Origin: Rhizobium sp. PP-CC-3A-592
GTDB taxonomy: Bacteria; Pseudomonadota; Alphaproteobacteria; Rhizobiales; Rhizobiaceae
Assembly: GCF_003217095.1 (NCBI RefSeq)
Contig: NZ_QJSR01000001.1
Span: forward strand, 62,001-126,000
Reading direction: 5' to 3'
DNA: 64,000 nt
The position numbers and the translations under genes were made by a program. Under the pieces are notes generated by a model. The model saw nothing but the letters and a program-made list of their open reading frames with translations. It did not search any database and was not told the origin of the DNA. Of this stretch, positions 9,194 to 17,880 are shown piece after piece. How positions within the stretch are numbered: position 1 is the first letter of the stretch; every line of letters begins with the position of its first letter.

Positions 9194-9221
9194 ACTATAA
9201 GAATGGCCGCTGCGATTGCAA
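9194..9221 (-). promoter_or_regulatory. Predicted sigma-70 promoter of the yajC-secDF operon
   Basis: On the minus strand TTGCAA is separated by 16 bases from TATAGT. The predicted start leaves a leader of about 60 bases before yajC. The nonamer AATGGCCGC occurs twice here (9185-9193 and 9202-9210), flanking the -10 element. Confidence 0.65.
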
Positions 9222-9371
9222 CGCGCCGAACCCTGCCTCTCGCATAGTTTATCCCGGCGCAGAAGGACTTTTCAGCCGCCAAGTGACCTTTCCCCAGATC
9301 AAGACGCGTGTTAGCGCAGCCAGAGCAGGTGCAAGAGCACCTCAAAGCACAGCGGACCGGAGGAGACCGAC

Positions 9372-10259
9372 ATGAGCGAAGCGACACTCGAACGGCTGAT
9401 GGACGAGGTTCGCCGACTGTCTGCAGCGGTGGAGCGTATTGCGGGCCCTGCCCCTGCGGTCAACGATCTCGATGCCGCGGAATGCTTCGTCTGGGCGCCG
9501 GTGCTGGCCCATCTGCAACCCGTCGCGCGGCCGAACCGGATCGATCTCTCTCTCATCCAGAGCGTCGATCACGTACGCGATATCCTTCTCGACAACACGC
9601 TTCGTTTTGCGGAAGGTTTTCCGGCGAACAACGTGCTTCTCTGGGGTGCGCGCGGCATGGGCAAGTCGTCGCTCGTGAAATCCGTGCACGCCGCCGTCCT
9701 CCAGCGGACGGGCGTTCCGCTCAAGCTGGTCGAGGTGCATCGCGAGGATATCGCCACCCTGCCGCAGCTCATGGAGATCCTGAAGGCGACGTCCGTTCCC
9801 TGCATCGTCTTTTGCGACGACCTGTCGTTCGATCATGACGACACCTCATACAAATCGCTGAAAGCCGTGCTGGACGGCGGCATCGAAGGGCGTCCGGGCA
9901 ATGTGCTTCTCTACGCAACCTCGAACCGCCGCCACCTGCTGCCCCGCGATATGATGGAGAACGAGCGCTCGACCGCAATCAACCCTTCGGAGGCGGTGGA
10001 GGAAAAAGTCTCGCTGTCAGATCGATTCGGCCTATGGCTCGGCTTCTACAAGTGCAGCCAGGAGGACTATCTCGCGATGATCGACGCCTATGCCCGGCAT
10101 TTCGACATCGCGATCTCCAGGGAAGCGCTGCATGCGCAGGCGCTCGAATGGAGTACGACGCGCGGCGGCCGGTCCGGTCGTGTGGCCTGGCAGTTCACTC
10201 AGGATCTCGCAGGCCGGACGCGCACGCGGATTGCCGACACGGGTTCGTCAGCGCAATAA
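9372..10259 (+). CDS. DUF815 family P-loop ATPase
   Basis: A 295-residue AAA-like ATPase. Walker A is GARGMGKSS at 92-100 and Walker B is IVFCDDLSF at 145-153; LLYATSNRRHLLPRDM supplies the sensor-1-like region. The N-terminal 60 residues form a short helical domain. GGAGGAG precedes the ATG. The DUF815 family is widespread in proteobacteria but its substrate is not known. It is transcribed away from yajC and ends at a bidirectional terminator, so it is probably a single-gene unit. Confidence 0.9.
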   Translation: MSEATLERLMDEVRRLSAAVERIAGPAPAVNDLDAAECFVWAPVLAHLQPVARPNRIDLSLIQSVDHVRDILLDNTLRFAEGFPANNVLLWGARGMGKSSLVKSVHAAVLQRTGVPLKLVEVHREDIATLPQLMEILKATSVPCIVFCDDLSFDHDDTSYKSLKAVLDGGIEGRPGNVLLYATSNRRHLLPRDMMENERSTAINPSEAVEEKVSLSDRFGLWLGFYKCSQEDYLAMIDAYARHFDIAISREALHAQALEWSTTRGGRSGRVAWQFTQDLAGRTRTRIADTGSSAQ

Positions 10260-10281
10260 GTGACACAAGTCCTGATATGCG

Positions 10282-10306
10282 AAATCCCCGGCAAGCCGGG
10301 GATTTT
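10282..10306. terminator. Bidirectional terminator between the DUF815 ATPase and the NlpD-like gene
   Basis: AAATCCCCGGC pairs perfectly with GCCGGGGATTT around a two-base loop, with T-rich tails on both strands. It separates two convergent genes and can serve both. Confidence 0.85.
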
Positions 10307-10334
10307 CTGTTTCCAGTCCGTAGAAAGAAACGCC

Positions 10335-11909
10335 CTATTCGAGGTAAGTCGCCGGGTTCACAGCCGTTGCGTTCTTGCGGACTTCGAAGTGCACCTGCGG
10401 CTGGGTCGCGGTGCCGCTCATGCCGGATGCTGCGAGTGTCTGGCCGCGCTGGATCTTCTGGCCGCGCTGCACCTTCAGCTCGGAAGCGTTGCCGTAGACG
10501 GTGACTGTGCCGTCGTCGTGACGCACGAGAACCGCGTTGCCGAGTTCCTTCAGGCTGCTGCCGGAGTAGATGACCACGCCGTTCTCGGCTGCCTTGATCG
10601 GGGTCCCCTCAGGCACCGAGATGTTGATGCCGTCATTGCGGTTGCCCTCGACATTGGCGCCGTAGCCGGCAACGACCGCACCGCGCACCGGCCAGCGATA
10701 CTTGCTGATGCCGGTTGCCTTCGGCGCATCGGAACCATCATCCTTCGCGGCGACCTCATTGACCGACTGCTTGGCAACGGCCGGGGTATACTCCGTCGGC
10801 TTGGAAGCATCGGCCTTGGCCTGCTCGACCTTCGCCGTCTTCGGCTCGATCTTCGGGGCCGCAGCCTTCGGGGCGACGGATGCCGTGGTGACGTCGTCGG
10901 TACCGGGCTGGGCTGTGTTCCGGGCAACCGACGTCGTTTTCGGCAGCTTCAGAGCCTGGCCGACGCGGATCGCGCCATTCGTCAGGCCGTTTTCAGCACG
11001 CAGCTGATCGACGGAGACACCATTGGCCTTCGCGATGCGGTTCAGCGAATCGCCAGCCTTCACCGTGTACGTTCCGGCCTTGTCGCCTTCGCCGGCTACC
11101 GGCTGCTTACCGGACGTGGTCCCGTTCGCGGTCGAGCCCTTTTCGCGGCTCTGCGTCTGGGTCGGCAGGATGGCGACGTCGCGGTTTTCCGGCAGGACCG
11201 GCTTGTTCTTCTGCTTATCGACATCGAGGGCCGTCGCAGCCTGGGACGCCGACGCCTTGGCAGCGCTGCCAGCCGCACCGTAGGTGGGGATCAGAATGCG
11301 CTGACCCGGCTCGGCGTCGGAGCCGCGCTTCAGGCCGTTGGCCTTCAAGATTTCCTTTTCCGGCACGCCAAAGCGGGTTGCCAGCGATGCCGTCGTATCG
11401 CCCTGACGCATCAGTACAGCCGGAGCATTGACGGTGGACCAGCCGCTGGACGAACGAACGGTCGCGGTATTCACCGGATCGGGTGTCGCCAGTGCCGGCG
11501 CGCCGCGCTGTGCGGACGACGTTTCAGACGGGAAGGGCTGAGCGCTCGGACGACGTGTCGGCTCGGGGGTCGGTTCAGCAAGGGTCGTTCGCTGAACGTT
11601 CATCGGCGTCGAGGCGACGCGTGTGCGGGACACCGGCGTGGCGTTGACCGGATCCGGGAAAGACTGACTGACCGCCGCTTGGCGGGTGTTCGACATGGGC
11701 GGCATGTTGCCGCTGCCGTCGACGTCTCCACGCGGAACCGGCACGGAAGCGCTGGGAATGGAATTTGTCGTCAGGTCGGACGAGCGGGAAAACAGCCCTC
11801 CGAACCGGGACGAGTCCGAACTGCAGCCACTCGCCGCGCTCGCCAGGAGAACGGCCACTCCCAGACGGATGACCGATTTATGAACAGATGACGATACACT
11901 CAAACGCAT
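10335..11909 (-). CDS. NlpD-like lipoprotein with two LysM domains and a degenerate LytM (M23) domain
   Basis: A 524-residue envelope protein. The N-terminus is a lipoprotein-type signal with the likely lipidated cysteine at C29. A proline/threonine-rich linker is followed by LysM domains at about 163-208 and 280-323, then a LytM domain at 405-523. In active M23 enzymes the zinc and catalytic residues fall in HxxGxD, YAHLS and HLHFE motifs. Here these read N425-DGI-N429, YGN474AS and Q505-V-H507-FE, so three of four key residues are replaced. By analogy with NlpD and EnvC it probably activates an amidase during septum splitting rather than cutting peptidoglycan itself. Nearby pcm recalls the E. 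coli surE-pcm-nlpD order. The start is set by the signal peptide. Confidence 0.9.
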   Translation of the reverse strand: MRLSVSSSVHKSVIRLGVAVLLASAASGCSSDSSRFGGLFSRSSDLTTNSIPSASVPVPRGDVDGSGNMPPMSNTRQAAVSQSFPDPVNATPVSRTRVASTPMNVQRTTLAEPTPEPTRRPSAQPFPSETSSAQRGAPALATPDPVNTATVRSSSGWSTVNAPAVLMRQGDTTASLATRFGVPEKEILKANGLKRGSDAEPGQRILIPTYGAAGSAAKASASQAATALDVDKQKNKPVLPENRDVAILPTQTQSREKGSTANGTTSGKQPVAGEGDKAGTYTVKAGDSLNRIAKANGVSVDQLRAENGLTNGAIRVGQALKLPKTTSVARNTAQPGTDDVTTASVAPKAAAPKIEPKTAKVEQAKADASKPTEYTPAVAKQSVNEVAAKDDGSDAPKATGISKYRWPVRGAVVAGYGANVEGNRNDGINISVPEGTPIKAAENGVVIYSGSSLKELGNAVLVRHDDGTVTVYGNASELKVQRGQKIQRGQTLAASGMSGTATQPQVHFEVRKNATAVNPATYLE

Positions 11910-12048
11910 GACGCTTACCTACTTGGAACATAGCCCCGATGTAGGTTTATTAAAGCGTATTAGAGTTACCGGCGGGTTAAGACCCGGTCATCCTTTGTGG
12001 TTTTAACCGCGTGCGTGCCAATCGCCATCGTCGAAATCCACAGAGAGA

Positions 12049-12705
12049 TCAAAAGCTTTCTCGGTAGAAGCGCTCAATCTCGGAATGTTCGGCGCGGCTT
12101 TCGGTGACGTCCTCGTAGGAGACCGAGCCACTGTCCCAACCGAACATGTCGCCCGTGATCATCACGCCCGGCGCATCGCCGGCTTGATCCGACGCCGTGG
12201 GCTTCTCACCGTCCAAAAGCACATCGACCAGCGTCTGGAAACCACCTGCCGCATCGAGGCCCGACTCATCCTCATATTCCGTGGAACGCAGCCCTGCGAC
12301 AGCGGCGTCGCGGGTGCCGAAATAGCGAAGGCTGTGCTGATCGTCCGGACGCAGATTGTCGTAATAGTCGATGAAGCCGCGGTAATAGGCTTTGTAGTCG
12401 CCGGTTTCCCCATACTTGCCGAAGGCCTGGTACTCGCGGGCGGCCAGCTGTGGCGAGAGCTTGTTGTTCCATTCGTCGCGCGTCAGCGGCGGATATTTTT
12501 CCTGGGCCCGCCGCGTTCGAGAGAGGAAAAGCAAGGTTTCAGCGGAAAGGGAGACGCGGGAAGACGGATCGTAATTGCCGCCGATGACGACCGCGGGCGC
12601 CGAGGCTTCACGGCTGTCCACATCCGGCCGAACCTGACCCTGGGGACGCACATTGCGCTGGCCGGTATCATTGGTCGCGGTGATCGTCTTGCCTGCAATC
12701 TGCAT
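12049..12705 (-). CDS. Hypothetical protein behind a CtrA box
   Basis: A 218-residue soluble, acidic protein that I cannot assign to a family. The first 45 residues are probably disordered (many T, Q, N, P and V). A more ordered segment follows with SLSAETLLFLSRTRR at about 52-66, then a tyrosine-rich stretch (KAYYRGFIDYYDNL). There is no signal peptide or membrane helix. AAGGAG lies at good spacing from the ATG. A perfect TTAA-N7-TTAA box lies 107 bases upstream, so cell-cycle control by CtrA is plausible. It sits between pcm and the NlpD-like gene and may share their envelope context. Confidence 0.8.
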   Translation of the reverse strand: MQIAGKTITATNDTGQRNVRPQGQVRPDVDSREASAPAVVIGGNYDPSSRVSLSAETLLFLSRTRRAQEKYPPLTRDEWNNKLSPQLAAREYQAFGKYGETGDYKAYYRGFIDYYDNLRPDDQHSLRYFGTRDAAVAGLRSTEYEDESGLDAAGGFQTLVDVLLDGEKPTASDQAGDAPGVMITGDMFGWDSGSVSYEDVTESRAEHSEIERFYRESF

Positions 12706-12811
12706 GGATACGCTCCTTGCGCCTCAACGCCTTGGGAGCCTGCACCTCTGCAAAGCTCTGTGAGGTCTCCCTCTGGGGTAGATCCCAAGGCTTGCGCGAG
12801 GCTGGATCACG

Positions 12812-12826
12812 TTAACGCTGCGTTAA
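12812..12826 (-). promoter_or_regulatory. CtrA-type box (TTAA-N7-TTAA)
   Basis: TTAA at 12812-12815 and TTAA at 12823-12826 are separated by exactly seven bases, extended to TTAACCC on one side. This is the full CtrA consensus of alphaproteobacteria. It lies 107 bases before the start of the unknown gene on the minus strand and after the end of pcm, so it can only serve that gene. Confidence 0.65.
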
Positions 12827-12913
12827 CCCGTTGAATTGCCAGACGACTGTTGAAGACGTTGCGAATGAATGCGGATGCCACGGCCCGTCATGCAACGAGA
12901 AACCTGCGTGATT

Positions 12914-13567
12914 CTAGAGGAATGCCGCCATTTTGGGGACGATCGGGAGGTATGGTGCCTCGAACAGATCCTCGCGATCGAAGCGGCTTCCGGTCCGGGT
13001 GAGGCGCACCATGCGGCATTCGGTTTCGCTGACCATGATGGGCACGAGCAGGACGCCGCCCGAGACGAGATGGTCGGAGAAGACACGCGGCAGACTGTCG
13101 AAAGCGGTGGTGACGAGGATACGGTCGAAGGTCCCCTCGCCCACCAAGCCGGCACTGCCATCGGCCTGCCGGACGATGACGTTGCGGATACTGGCCTTGT
13201 CGAGGCTCGCCTGTGCATTGGTCACCAGCGTCTTGTAGCGCTCGTAGCTCAGGACGCGCTCGGCGATCCGCCCCATGACGGCCGCCGTGAAGCCGCTGCC
13301 GGTGCCGATCTCGAGAATGCGCTGCCCGGGCTTTACGCCAAGGGCATGCAAGGTGCGCACCGCAAAGTCGAAGCCTTCCATGAAGGATCCGCAGTCGAGC
13401 GGGACGATGCGGGAGGAGAGCGCCTCCTTCTGGTAGGGGGCTGGTGCAAAAAGGGTGCGTGGCGTTTCCTCGACGGCGTTCAGCAGGCCCTTGTTGGTGA
13501 TGCCTTCGGCACGCAGACGCAGCACCAGCGCGGCAAAGCCTTCCTGCTCCAGCAATCGTGTCGCCAT
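12914..13567 (-). CDS. pcm: Protein-L-isoaspartate O-methyltransferase
   Basis: A 217-residue SAM-dependent methyltransferase that repairs isoaspartyl residues in damaged proteins. The SAM motif RILEIGTGSGFTAAVMG lies near residue 83, and the post-motif region FDRILVTTAF follows. The frame extends nine codons upstream, but GGAGG eight bases before ATG 13567 selects this start. Rhizobial genomes usually have surE between serS and pcm; here only 61 bases and a strong hairpin separate them. A second, divergent pcm homologue occurs at 38005-38664. Confidence 0.93.
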   Translation of the reverse strand: MATRLLEQEGFAALVLRLRAEGITNKGLLNAVEETPRTLFAPAPYQKEALSSRIVPLDCGSFMEGFDFAVRTLHALGVKPGQRILEIGTGSGFTAAVMGRIAERVLSYERYKTLVTNAQASLDKASIRNVIVRQADGSAGLVGEGTFDRILVTTAFDSLPRVFSDHLVSGGVLLVPIMVSETECRMVRLTRTGSRFDREDLFEAPYLPIVPKMAAFL

Positions 13568-13589
13568 GCGCCCGTCCTCCCCCTTCATC

Positions 13590-13623
13590 GGCAACGCGGC
13601 GCCCGGTCGGGGGCCGCGTTGCC
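13590..13623 (-). terminator. Strong GC hairpin between serS and pcm
   Basis: GGCAACGCGGC (13590-13600) pairs perfectly over 11 bp with GCCGCGTTGCC (13613-13623) around a 12-base loop. There is no T tract on the minus strand, so it may be an RNA-stabilising or attenuating hairpin rather than a classic terminator. It lies where surE would be expected. Confidence 0.55.
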
Positions 13624-13628
13624 ACGCA

Positions 13629-14912
13629 TCAACGCGCCGCTTCGATCCGCGTCAGCCCACCCATATAGGGCTGGAGAACGTCGGGCACGGTGACCGAACC
13701 ATCCTCGTTCAGGTAGTTTTCCATAACGGCGATCAGCGCGCGGCCGACGGCGGTGCCCGAACCGTTCAGGGTGTGGACGAACTTCAGTGCCTTGTCGTCC
13801 TTCGAGCGATAGCGCGCATTCATACGCCGGCCCTGAAAATCGCCGCAGACGGAGCAGGAGGAGACCTCGCGGAAGGTGTTCTGGCCCGGCAGCCAGACTT
13901 CGAGATCGTAGGTCTTTCGGGCTCCGAAGCCCATGTCGCCGGTGCAGAGCGTGAGGACGCGGTAATGCAGGCCGAGGCGCTTCAGCACCTCTTCCGCACA
14001 AGCGGTCATCCGCTCATGCTCGTCGATCGACGTCTCGGCGTCCGTGATCGACACCAGCTCGCATTTCCAGAACTGGTGCTGGCGCAGCATGCCGCGGGTA
14101 TCCCGACCGGCGGAACCGGCTTCCGAACGGAAAGACGGCGTCAGCGCCGTATAGCGCAGCGGCAGTTTTTCAGCCTCGACGATCTCCTCGCGCACGAGGT
14201 TGGTCAGCGTCACCTCGGCCGTCGGGATCAGCCAGCGGCCGTCCGTCGTGCGAAACAGATCCTCGGCGAATTTCGGAAGCTGGCCGGTGCCGAACATGGC
14301 ATCGTCACGCACCATCAGCGGCGAGGACACCTCGGTGTAACCGTGTTCGCTCGTGTGAAGATCGATCATGAATTGGCCGAGCGCCCGTTCCATACGCGCC
14401 AGCGGGCCGGTCAGCACCGTGAAGCGGGAGCCGGACAGCTTGGCCGCACGTTCGAAATCCATGTAGCCGAGCGCTTCGCCGATTTCGAAATGCTCCAGTG
14501 CCTTGTGGTTCCAACCGGGACGCGCACCGATGGTGCGGGTAACGATGTTCGCGTGTTCGTCGGCGCCAACGGGGACATCGTCCAGAGGGATATTGGGGAG
14601 GCGGGAGAGGACGTCGAGAAGTTCCGCATCGACCGTGCGCGTCTGGTCCTCAAGCGCCGGCATCGCGGTCTTGAGCTCGGCCACCTCGGCCTTCAGCCGA
14701 TCGGCAAGCTCGCCGTTCTTCTGCGCCATCGCCGCGCCGATTTCCTTCGATGCGGAATTACGACGGGACTGCATGTCTTGCAGCGCCTGCACTAGACCGC
14801 GCCGCTTCTCATCCAGCGCAATCAAGCTTGCCGCCTGCGCAGGGGCGCTGCGTTTCGCGAGTGCCGCGTCGAGCGCGTCGGGATTGTCCCGCACCCATTT
14901 GATATCGAGCAT
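13629..14912 (-). CDS. serS: Seryl-tRNA synthetase
   Basis: A 427-residue class II synthetase of standard length. The N-terminal coiled-coil tRNA-binding arm spans roughly 30-105 ([15 protein letters not shown] start, then [17 protein letters not shown]). The catalytic core contains motif 2, [21 protein letters not shown], and motif 3 in [18 protein letters not shown]. It charges tRNA-Ser, and by family knowledge also tRNA-Sec where present. It lies downstream of tatABC with a 107-base gap and upstream of pcm. Confidence 0.97.
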   Translation of the reverse strand: MLDIKWVRDNPDALDAALAKRSAPAQAASLIALDEKRRGLVQALQDMQSRRNSASKEIGAAMAQKNGELADRLKAEVAELKTAMPALEDQTRTVDAELLDVLSRLPNIPLDDVPVGADEHANIVTRTIGARPGWNHKALEHFEIGEALGYMDFERAAKLSGSRFTVLTGPLARMERALGQFMIDLHTSEHGYTEVSSPLMVRDDAMFGTGQLPKFAEDLFRTTDGRWLIPTAEVTLTNLVREEIVEAEKLPLRYTALTPSFRSEAGSAGRDTRGMLRQHQFWKCELVSITDAETSIDEHERMTACAEEVLKRLGLHYRVLTLCTGDMGFGARKTYDLEVWLPGQNTFREVSSCSVCGDFQGRRMNARYRSKDDKALKFVHTLNGSGTAVGRALIAVMENYLNEDGSVTVPDVLQPYMGGLTRIEAAR

Positions 14913-15019
14913 CGATCAGTCTCCGAACATGAAAGACCCGACATTCCGCAAATGACGCGGACGAAGACGCCGAGGACCTTCCGAGCCACGTGAAGACCGT
15001 CGGATCTCCTTATGCAGGA

Positions 15020-15838
15020 TCAATCCGTCTTCTCGTCAGCTTCCGCAAGCTCCCGCGACGCCGCATCTTTGGCGCGCTGGCGCTCGATGAGTCGGGCCGT
15101 ATAGATGGAAATCTCGTAGAGAAGGATCGCGGGGATCGCAAGGCCGATCTGGGAGACGGGATCCGGCGGCGTCAGGATGGCCGCGGCGATGAACGAGATC
15201 ACGATCGCGTATTTGCGCTTGGCCGCCAGCGTATCGGCCGTGACGAACCCGACGCGCGCCAGAAGCGTGGTGATGACCGGCAGCTGGAAGACGAGACCGA
15301 AGGCAAAGATCAGCGACATGATCAGGCTCAGATATTCCGAGACCTTCGGCAGGAGCTGAATCGAAACCTCGCCCTGCCCGCCTTCCTGCTGCATGTTCAG
15401 GAAGAACCACATCACCATCGGCGTGAAAAAGAAGTAGACGAGCGCCGCACCGAGCAGGAACAGCAGCGGCGATGCGATCAGGAACGGCAGGAACGCGGCG
15501 CGCTCGTTCTTGTAGAGGCCGGGCGCGACGAACTTGTAGAGCTGCGTCGCGATCATCGGGAAGGCGATGACCAAGGCGCCGAACATCGCCACCTTGATCT
15601 GCGTGAAGAAGAATTCCTGCGGTGCCGTATAGATCAGGCCCGCCGCGCGGTGATCGAGCCCCGCCCAGGACACGGCCCATTTGTAGGGCTGCACGAGAAT
15701 GTTGAAGATCTGTTTGGCGAAGAAGAAGCACACCAGGAAGGCGACGAAGAAGGCGCCGACGGCCCAGATCAGGCGGGTGCGCAGCTCGATGAGATGATCG
15801 AGAAGCGGCTGTGGCTTGTCTTCGATATCGGCGCTCAT
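15020..15838 (-). CDS. tatC: Sec-independent protein translocase subunit TatC
   Basis: A 272-residue polytopic membrane protein with six predicted helices. It begins with the family pattern PLLDHLIELRTRLIWAVGAF, the cytoplasmic patch that binds twin-arginine signal peptides together with TatB. The C-terminal tail (RLIERQRAKDAASRELAEADEKTD) is charged. Its ATG overlaps the tatB stop by four bases (ATGA), so the two are translationally coupled. Confidence 0.97.
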   Translation of the reverse strand: MSADIEDKPQPLLDHLIELRTRLIWAVGAFFVAFLVCFFFAKQIFNILVQPYKWAVSWAGLDHRAAGLIYTAPQEFFFTQIKVAMFGALVIAFPMIATQLYKFVAPGLYKNERAAFLPFLIASPLLFLLGAALVYFFFTPMVMWFFLNMQQEGGQGEVSIQLLPKVSEYLSLIMSLIFAFGLVFQLPVITTLLARVGFVTADTLAAKRKYAIVISFIAAAILTPPDPVSQIGLAIPAILLYEISIYTARLIERQRAKDAASRELAEADEKTD

Positions 15839-16605
15839 GCGTCGTCTCCGCTCTTCGGCGTCATCGGTGTATCAAGGGGCATGTCGGCTTTCACCGCCTT
15901 CTTCCGCTTGGCTAACTTTGCGCCGATCTCCGCAACATCGGCGTCGCCGATCGGCGCAGAGGCGCGCTTGCGAGGCTTGGCCGTGGTGGTCTCGCTCGAG
16001 GCCTTTGCCGCCTTCTTCCGCGGCAATGCCACTGCGACGCCACTGACCGCACCGGCTTCCGCTTTGTCAGCCTCTGCCTTTACGGAGCGCTTGCGGGGCT
16101 TGGGGCCCACGAGCGTGTCGGCGGCAAGGGGTGCTGACGTAACGGGAGTAACCGGGGCGGAGGCGACGATATCCGTTGCGCCTGCGGCCGCAACGACGCC
16201 GTTTGCCGCGACCGCGGGCTGTTCGGCTGGTATCGCAACCGATGCTGCCATCTCCGGGGCCGGCGGGATGTCCGAAGCGACGGCGGCCGGCTTCTCATCC
16301 GGGCGGGTCGCCTTCTGCAGATCGGCCTTGATGTCGTTGCCCATCTGGCGAAGCGGGTTCATCGCCTCGCGCAGGCTGTTTGCCGGGTTGAGTTTCTGCG
16401 CGTCGCTCAGCGTCTTGCGCACATCGTCGAGATCCGCCTCACGCAGAGCCTCGTCGAACTGATGGCGGAAATCGGTGGCCATGCCACGCATCTTCGACAT
16501 CATCTTGCCGAAGGTCCGGAGCATCGGCGGCAGGTCCTTCGGGCCAACGACGATGATCAGGACGATGGCAATGACAACAAGCTCGGTCCAGCCGACGTCA
16601 AGCAT
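15835..16605 (-). CDS. tatB: Sec-independent protein translocase subunit TatB
   Basis: A 256-residue protein with the TatB layout: an N-terminal helix (residues 1-19, LDVGWTELVVIAIVLIIVV), the G-P hinge (VGPKDLPPMLRTFGKMM) and an amphipathic helix up to about 80. The remaining 150 residues form an alanine/valine-rich then lysine/arginine-rich low-complexity tail, longer than in E. coli (171 residues) and typical of rhizobia. TatB passes substrates from TatC to TatA. It is coupled to tatC and follows tatA by 63 bases. Confidence 0.95.
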   Translation of the reverse strand: MLDVGWTELVVIAIVLIIVVGPKDLPPMLRTFGKMMSKMRGMATDFRHQFDEALREADLDDVRKTLSDAQKLNPANSLREAMNPLRQMGNDIKADLQKATRPDEKPAAVASDIPPAPEMAASVAIPAEQPAVAANGVVAAAGATDIVASAPVTPVTSAPLAADTLVGPKPRKRSVKAEADKAEAGAVSGVAVALPRKKAAKASSETTTAKPRKRASAPIGDADVAEIGAKLAKRKKAVKADMPLDTPMTPKSGDDA

Positions 16606-16668
16606 ACTCAGGAACTCCGCACATCATGATGGGACGCGCGGCATGTGCTGCGCGCCCGGACTGGCTGA

Positions 16669-16926
16669 TCAGCGGACTTCGTCGGATTTATGTTCGACGG
16701 TCCGCGGGTCGATGGGGGCGCCCTTGTCATAAGGGGCCTTGTCGTAGCCGGGCTTGTCGTAACCCGGCTTGTCGGCGGCATCCGTCTCGTCGTCGGTCAT
16801 GCCCTTCTTGAAGCTCTTGATGCCCTTGGCGACATCGCCCATCAATTCCGGGATCTTGCCGCGACCGAAGAGCAGCAGGACGACGACGAGCACGATGAGC
16901 CAGTGCCAGATGCTGAATGAACCCAT
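16669..16926 (-). CDS. tatA: Sec-independent protein translocase subunit TatA
   Basis: An 85-residue pore-forming subunit: helix at 2-19 ([18 protein letters not shown]), hinge [10 protein letters not shown] and an amphipathic helix with [10 protein letters not shown]. The tail contains three closely spaced copies of a YDK unit ([18 protein letters not shown]), an unusual tandem repeat. The frame continues upstream, but homology and GGGAG before ATG 16926 fix the start. First gene of tatABC. Confidence 0.96.
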   Translation of the reverse strand: MGSFSIWHWLIVLVVVLLLFGRGKIPELMGDVAKGIKSFKKGMTDDETDAADKPGYDKPGYDKAPYDKGAPIDPRTVEHKSDEVR

Positions 16927-17175
16927 TCTCTTAAAACTCCCTGCAAATCCGACAAACCCATCCGGGATGGCCTGCCTGCCCTGTTCCACGTTATTGGACT
17001 TTCAAGCCAGCGTCACCGCCATGCCCTCAGCCCTCGTCTTTGTCGGCCGACGCGATTCTCCTTGAGGAAACGCAATCCTGCTTTTCGGGCAAAGATCTAA
17101 AGGAAACGGTGATGTCACGCAATGCTCACGCCGTTCAATCCCGCGAGAGCGTCACACTGCCGATCATGCTGAATA

Positions 17176-17880
17176 TCAGGCAGGCTCGTCGCCGCTCGGC
17201 GGCAGGAAGCCGAGTTCCTCCAGATCGAGGGCGGTGATCGGATCTTCGTCATCCGACAGGTCGTCGCCGCCGGATGGCAGGGGGACATGGAAGTTGGGCG
17301 GGATGCGGCCGGCCAGCAGGCCCGCACCTTTCAGCTCCTCCAGTCCGGGTAGGTCGCGCAGTTCCTCCAAGCCGAAATGATCGAGAAAATCGCGTGTCGT
17401 CGCAAACGTTACCGGCCGGCCGGGCGTCCGGCGACGCCCACGAAATCGCACCCATCCGGCTTCCATCAACACGTCGAGCGTACCCTTGGAGGTCTGCACG
17501 CCGCGGATGTCCTCGATCTCGGCGCGCGTAACGGGCTGGTGGTAGGCGATGACGGAGAGAATTTCGAGGGCGGCGCGCGAGAGTTTCCGCACCTCCTGCG
17601 CATCGGACGACAGGGCGAAGGAAAGATCGGCCGCCGTGCGGAACGCCCAGTGATCCTCGACCTGCAGGAGGTTGACGCCACGCGTCGCGTAAAAGGCCTT
17701 CAAGCGCAGCATGATGCTGCGAACATCCGTGCCGCTCGGCAAGCGCTGGGCGAGATAAGTTTCAGAGACGGGCTGGGCCGCGGCGAAAACCAGAGCCTCG
17801 GCGATCCGCTCCAGTTCGTCGGCCCGATGCGCGTCGTCTTTCTCGCGAACAAGGGCTTCGTCCCCGTGGACCTCAGCCAT
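17176..17880 (-). CDS. scpB: Segregation and condensation protein ScpB
   Basis: A 234-residue kleisin-associated protein. Two winged-helix domains are visible: the first around ELERIAEALVFAAAQPVS (22-39) and the second with the diagnostic ALEILSVIAYHQPVTRAEIEDIRGV. The acidic tail (DDLSDDEDPITALDLEELGFLPP) is common in alphaproteobacteria. With ScpA and SMC it forms the condensin that organises replicated chromosomes. Its start overlaps the end of scpA by eight bases. Confidence 0.95.
   Translation of the reverse strand: MAEVHGDEALVREKDDAHRADELERIAEALVFAAAQPVSETYLAQRLPSGTDVRSIMLRLKAFYATRGVNLLQVEDHWAFRTAADLSFALSSDAQEVRKLSRAALEILSVIAYHQPVTRAEIEDIRGVQTSKGTLDVLMEAGWVRFRGRRRTPGRPVTFATTRDFLDHFGLEELRDLPGLEELKGAGLLAGRIPPNFHVPLPSGGDDLSDDEDPITALDLEELGFLPPSGDEPA

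Noticed and set aside
17040-17237. A 65-codon plus-strand frame between tatA and scpB with a purine-rich sequence before an internal ATG
   Set aside because: It runs into the antisense of scpB and ends in an arginine-rich tail typical of shadow frames.
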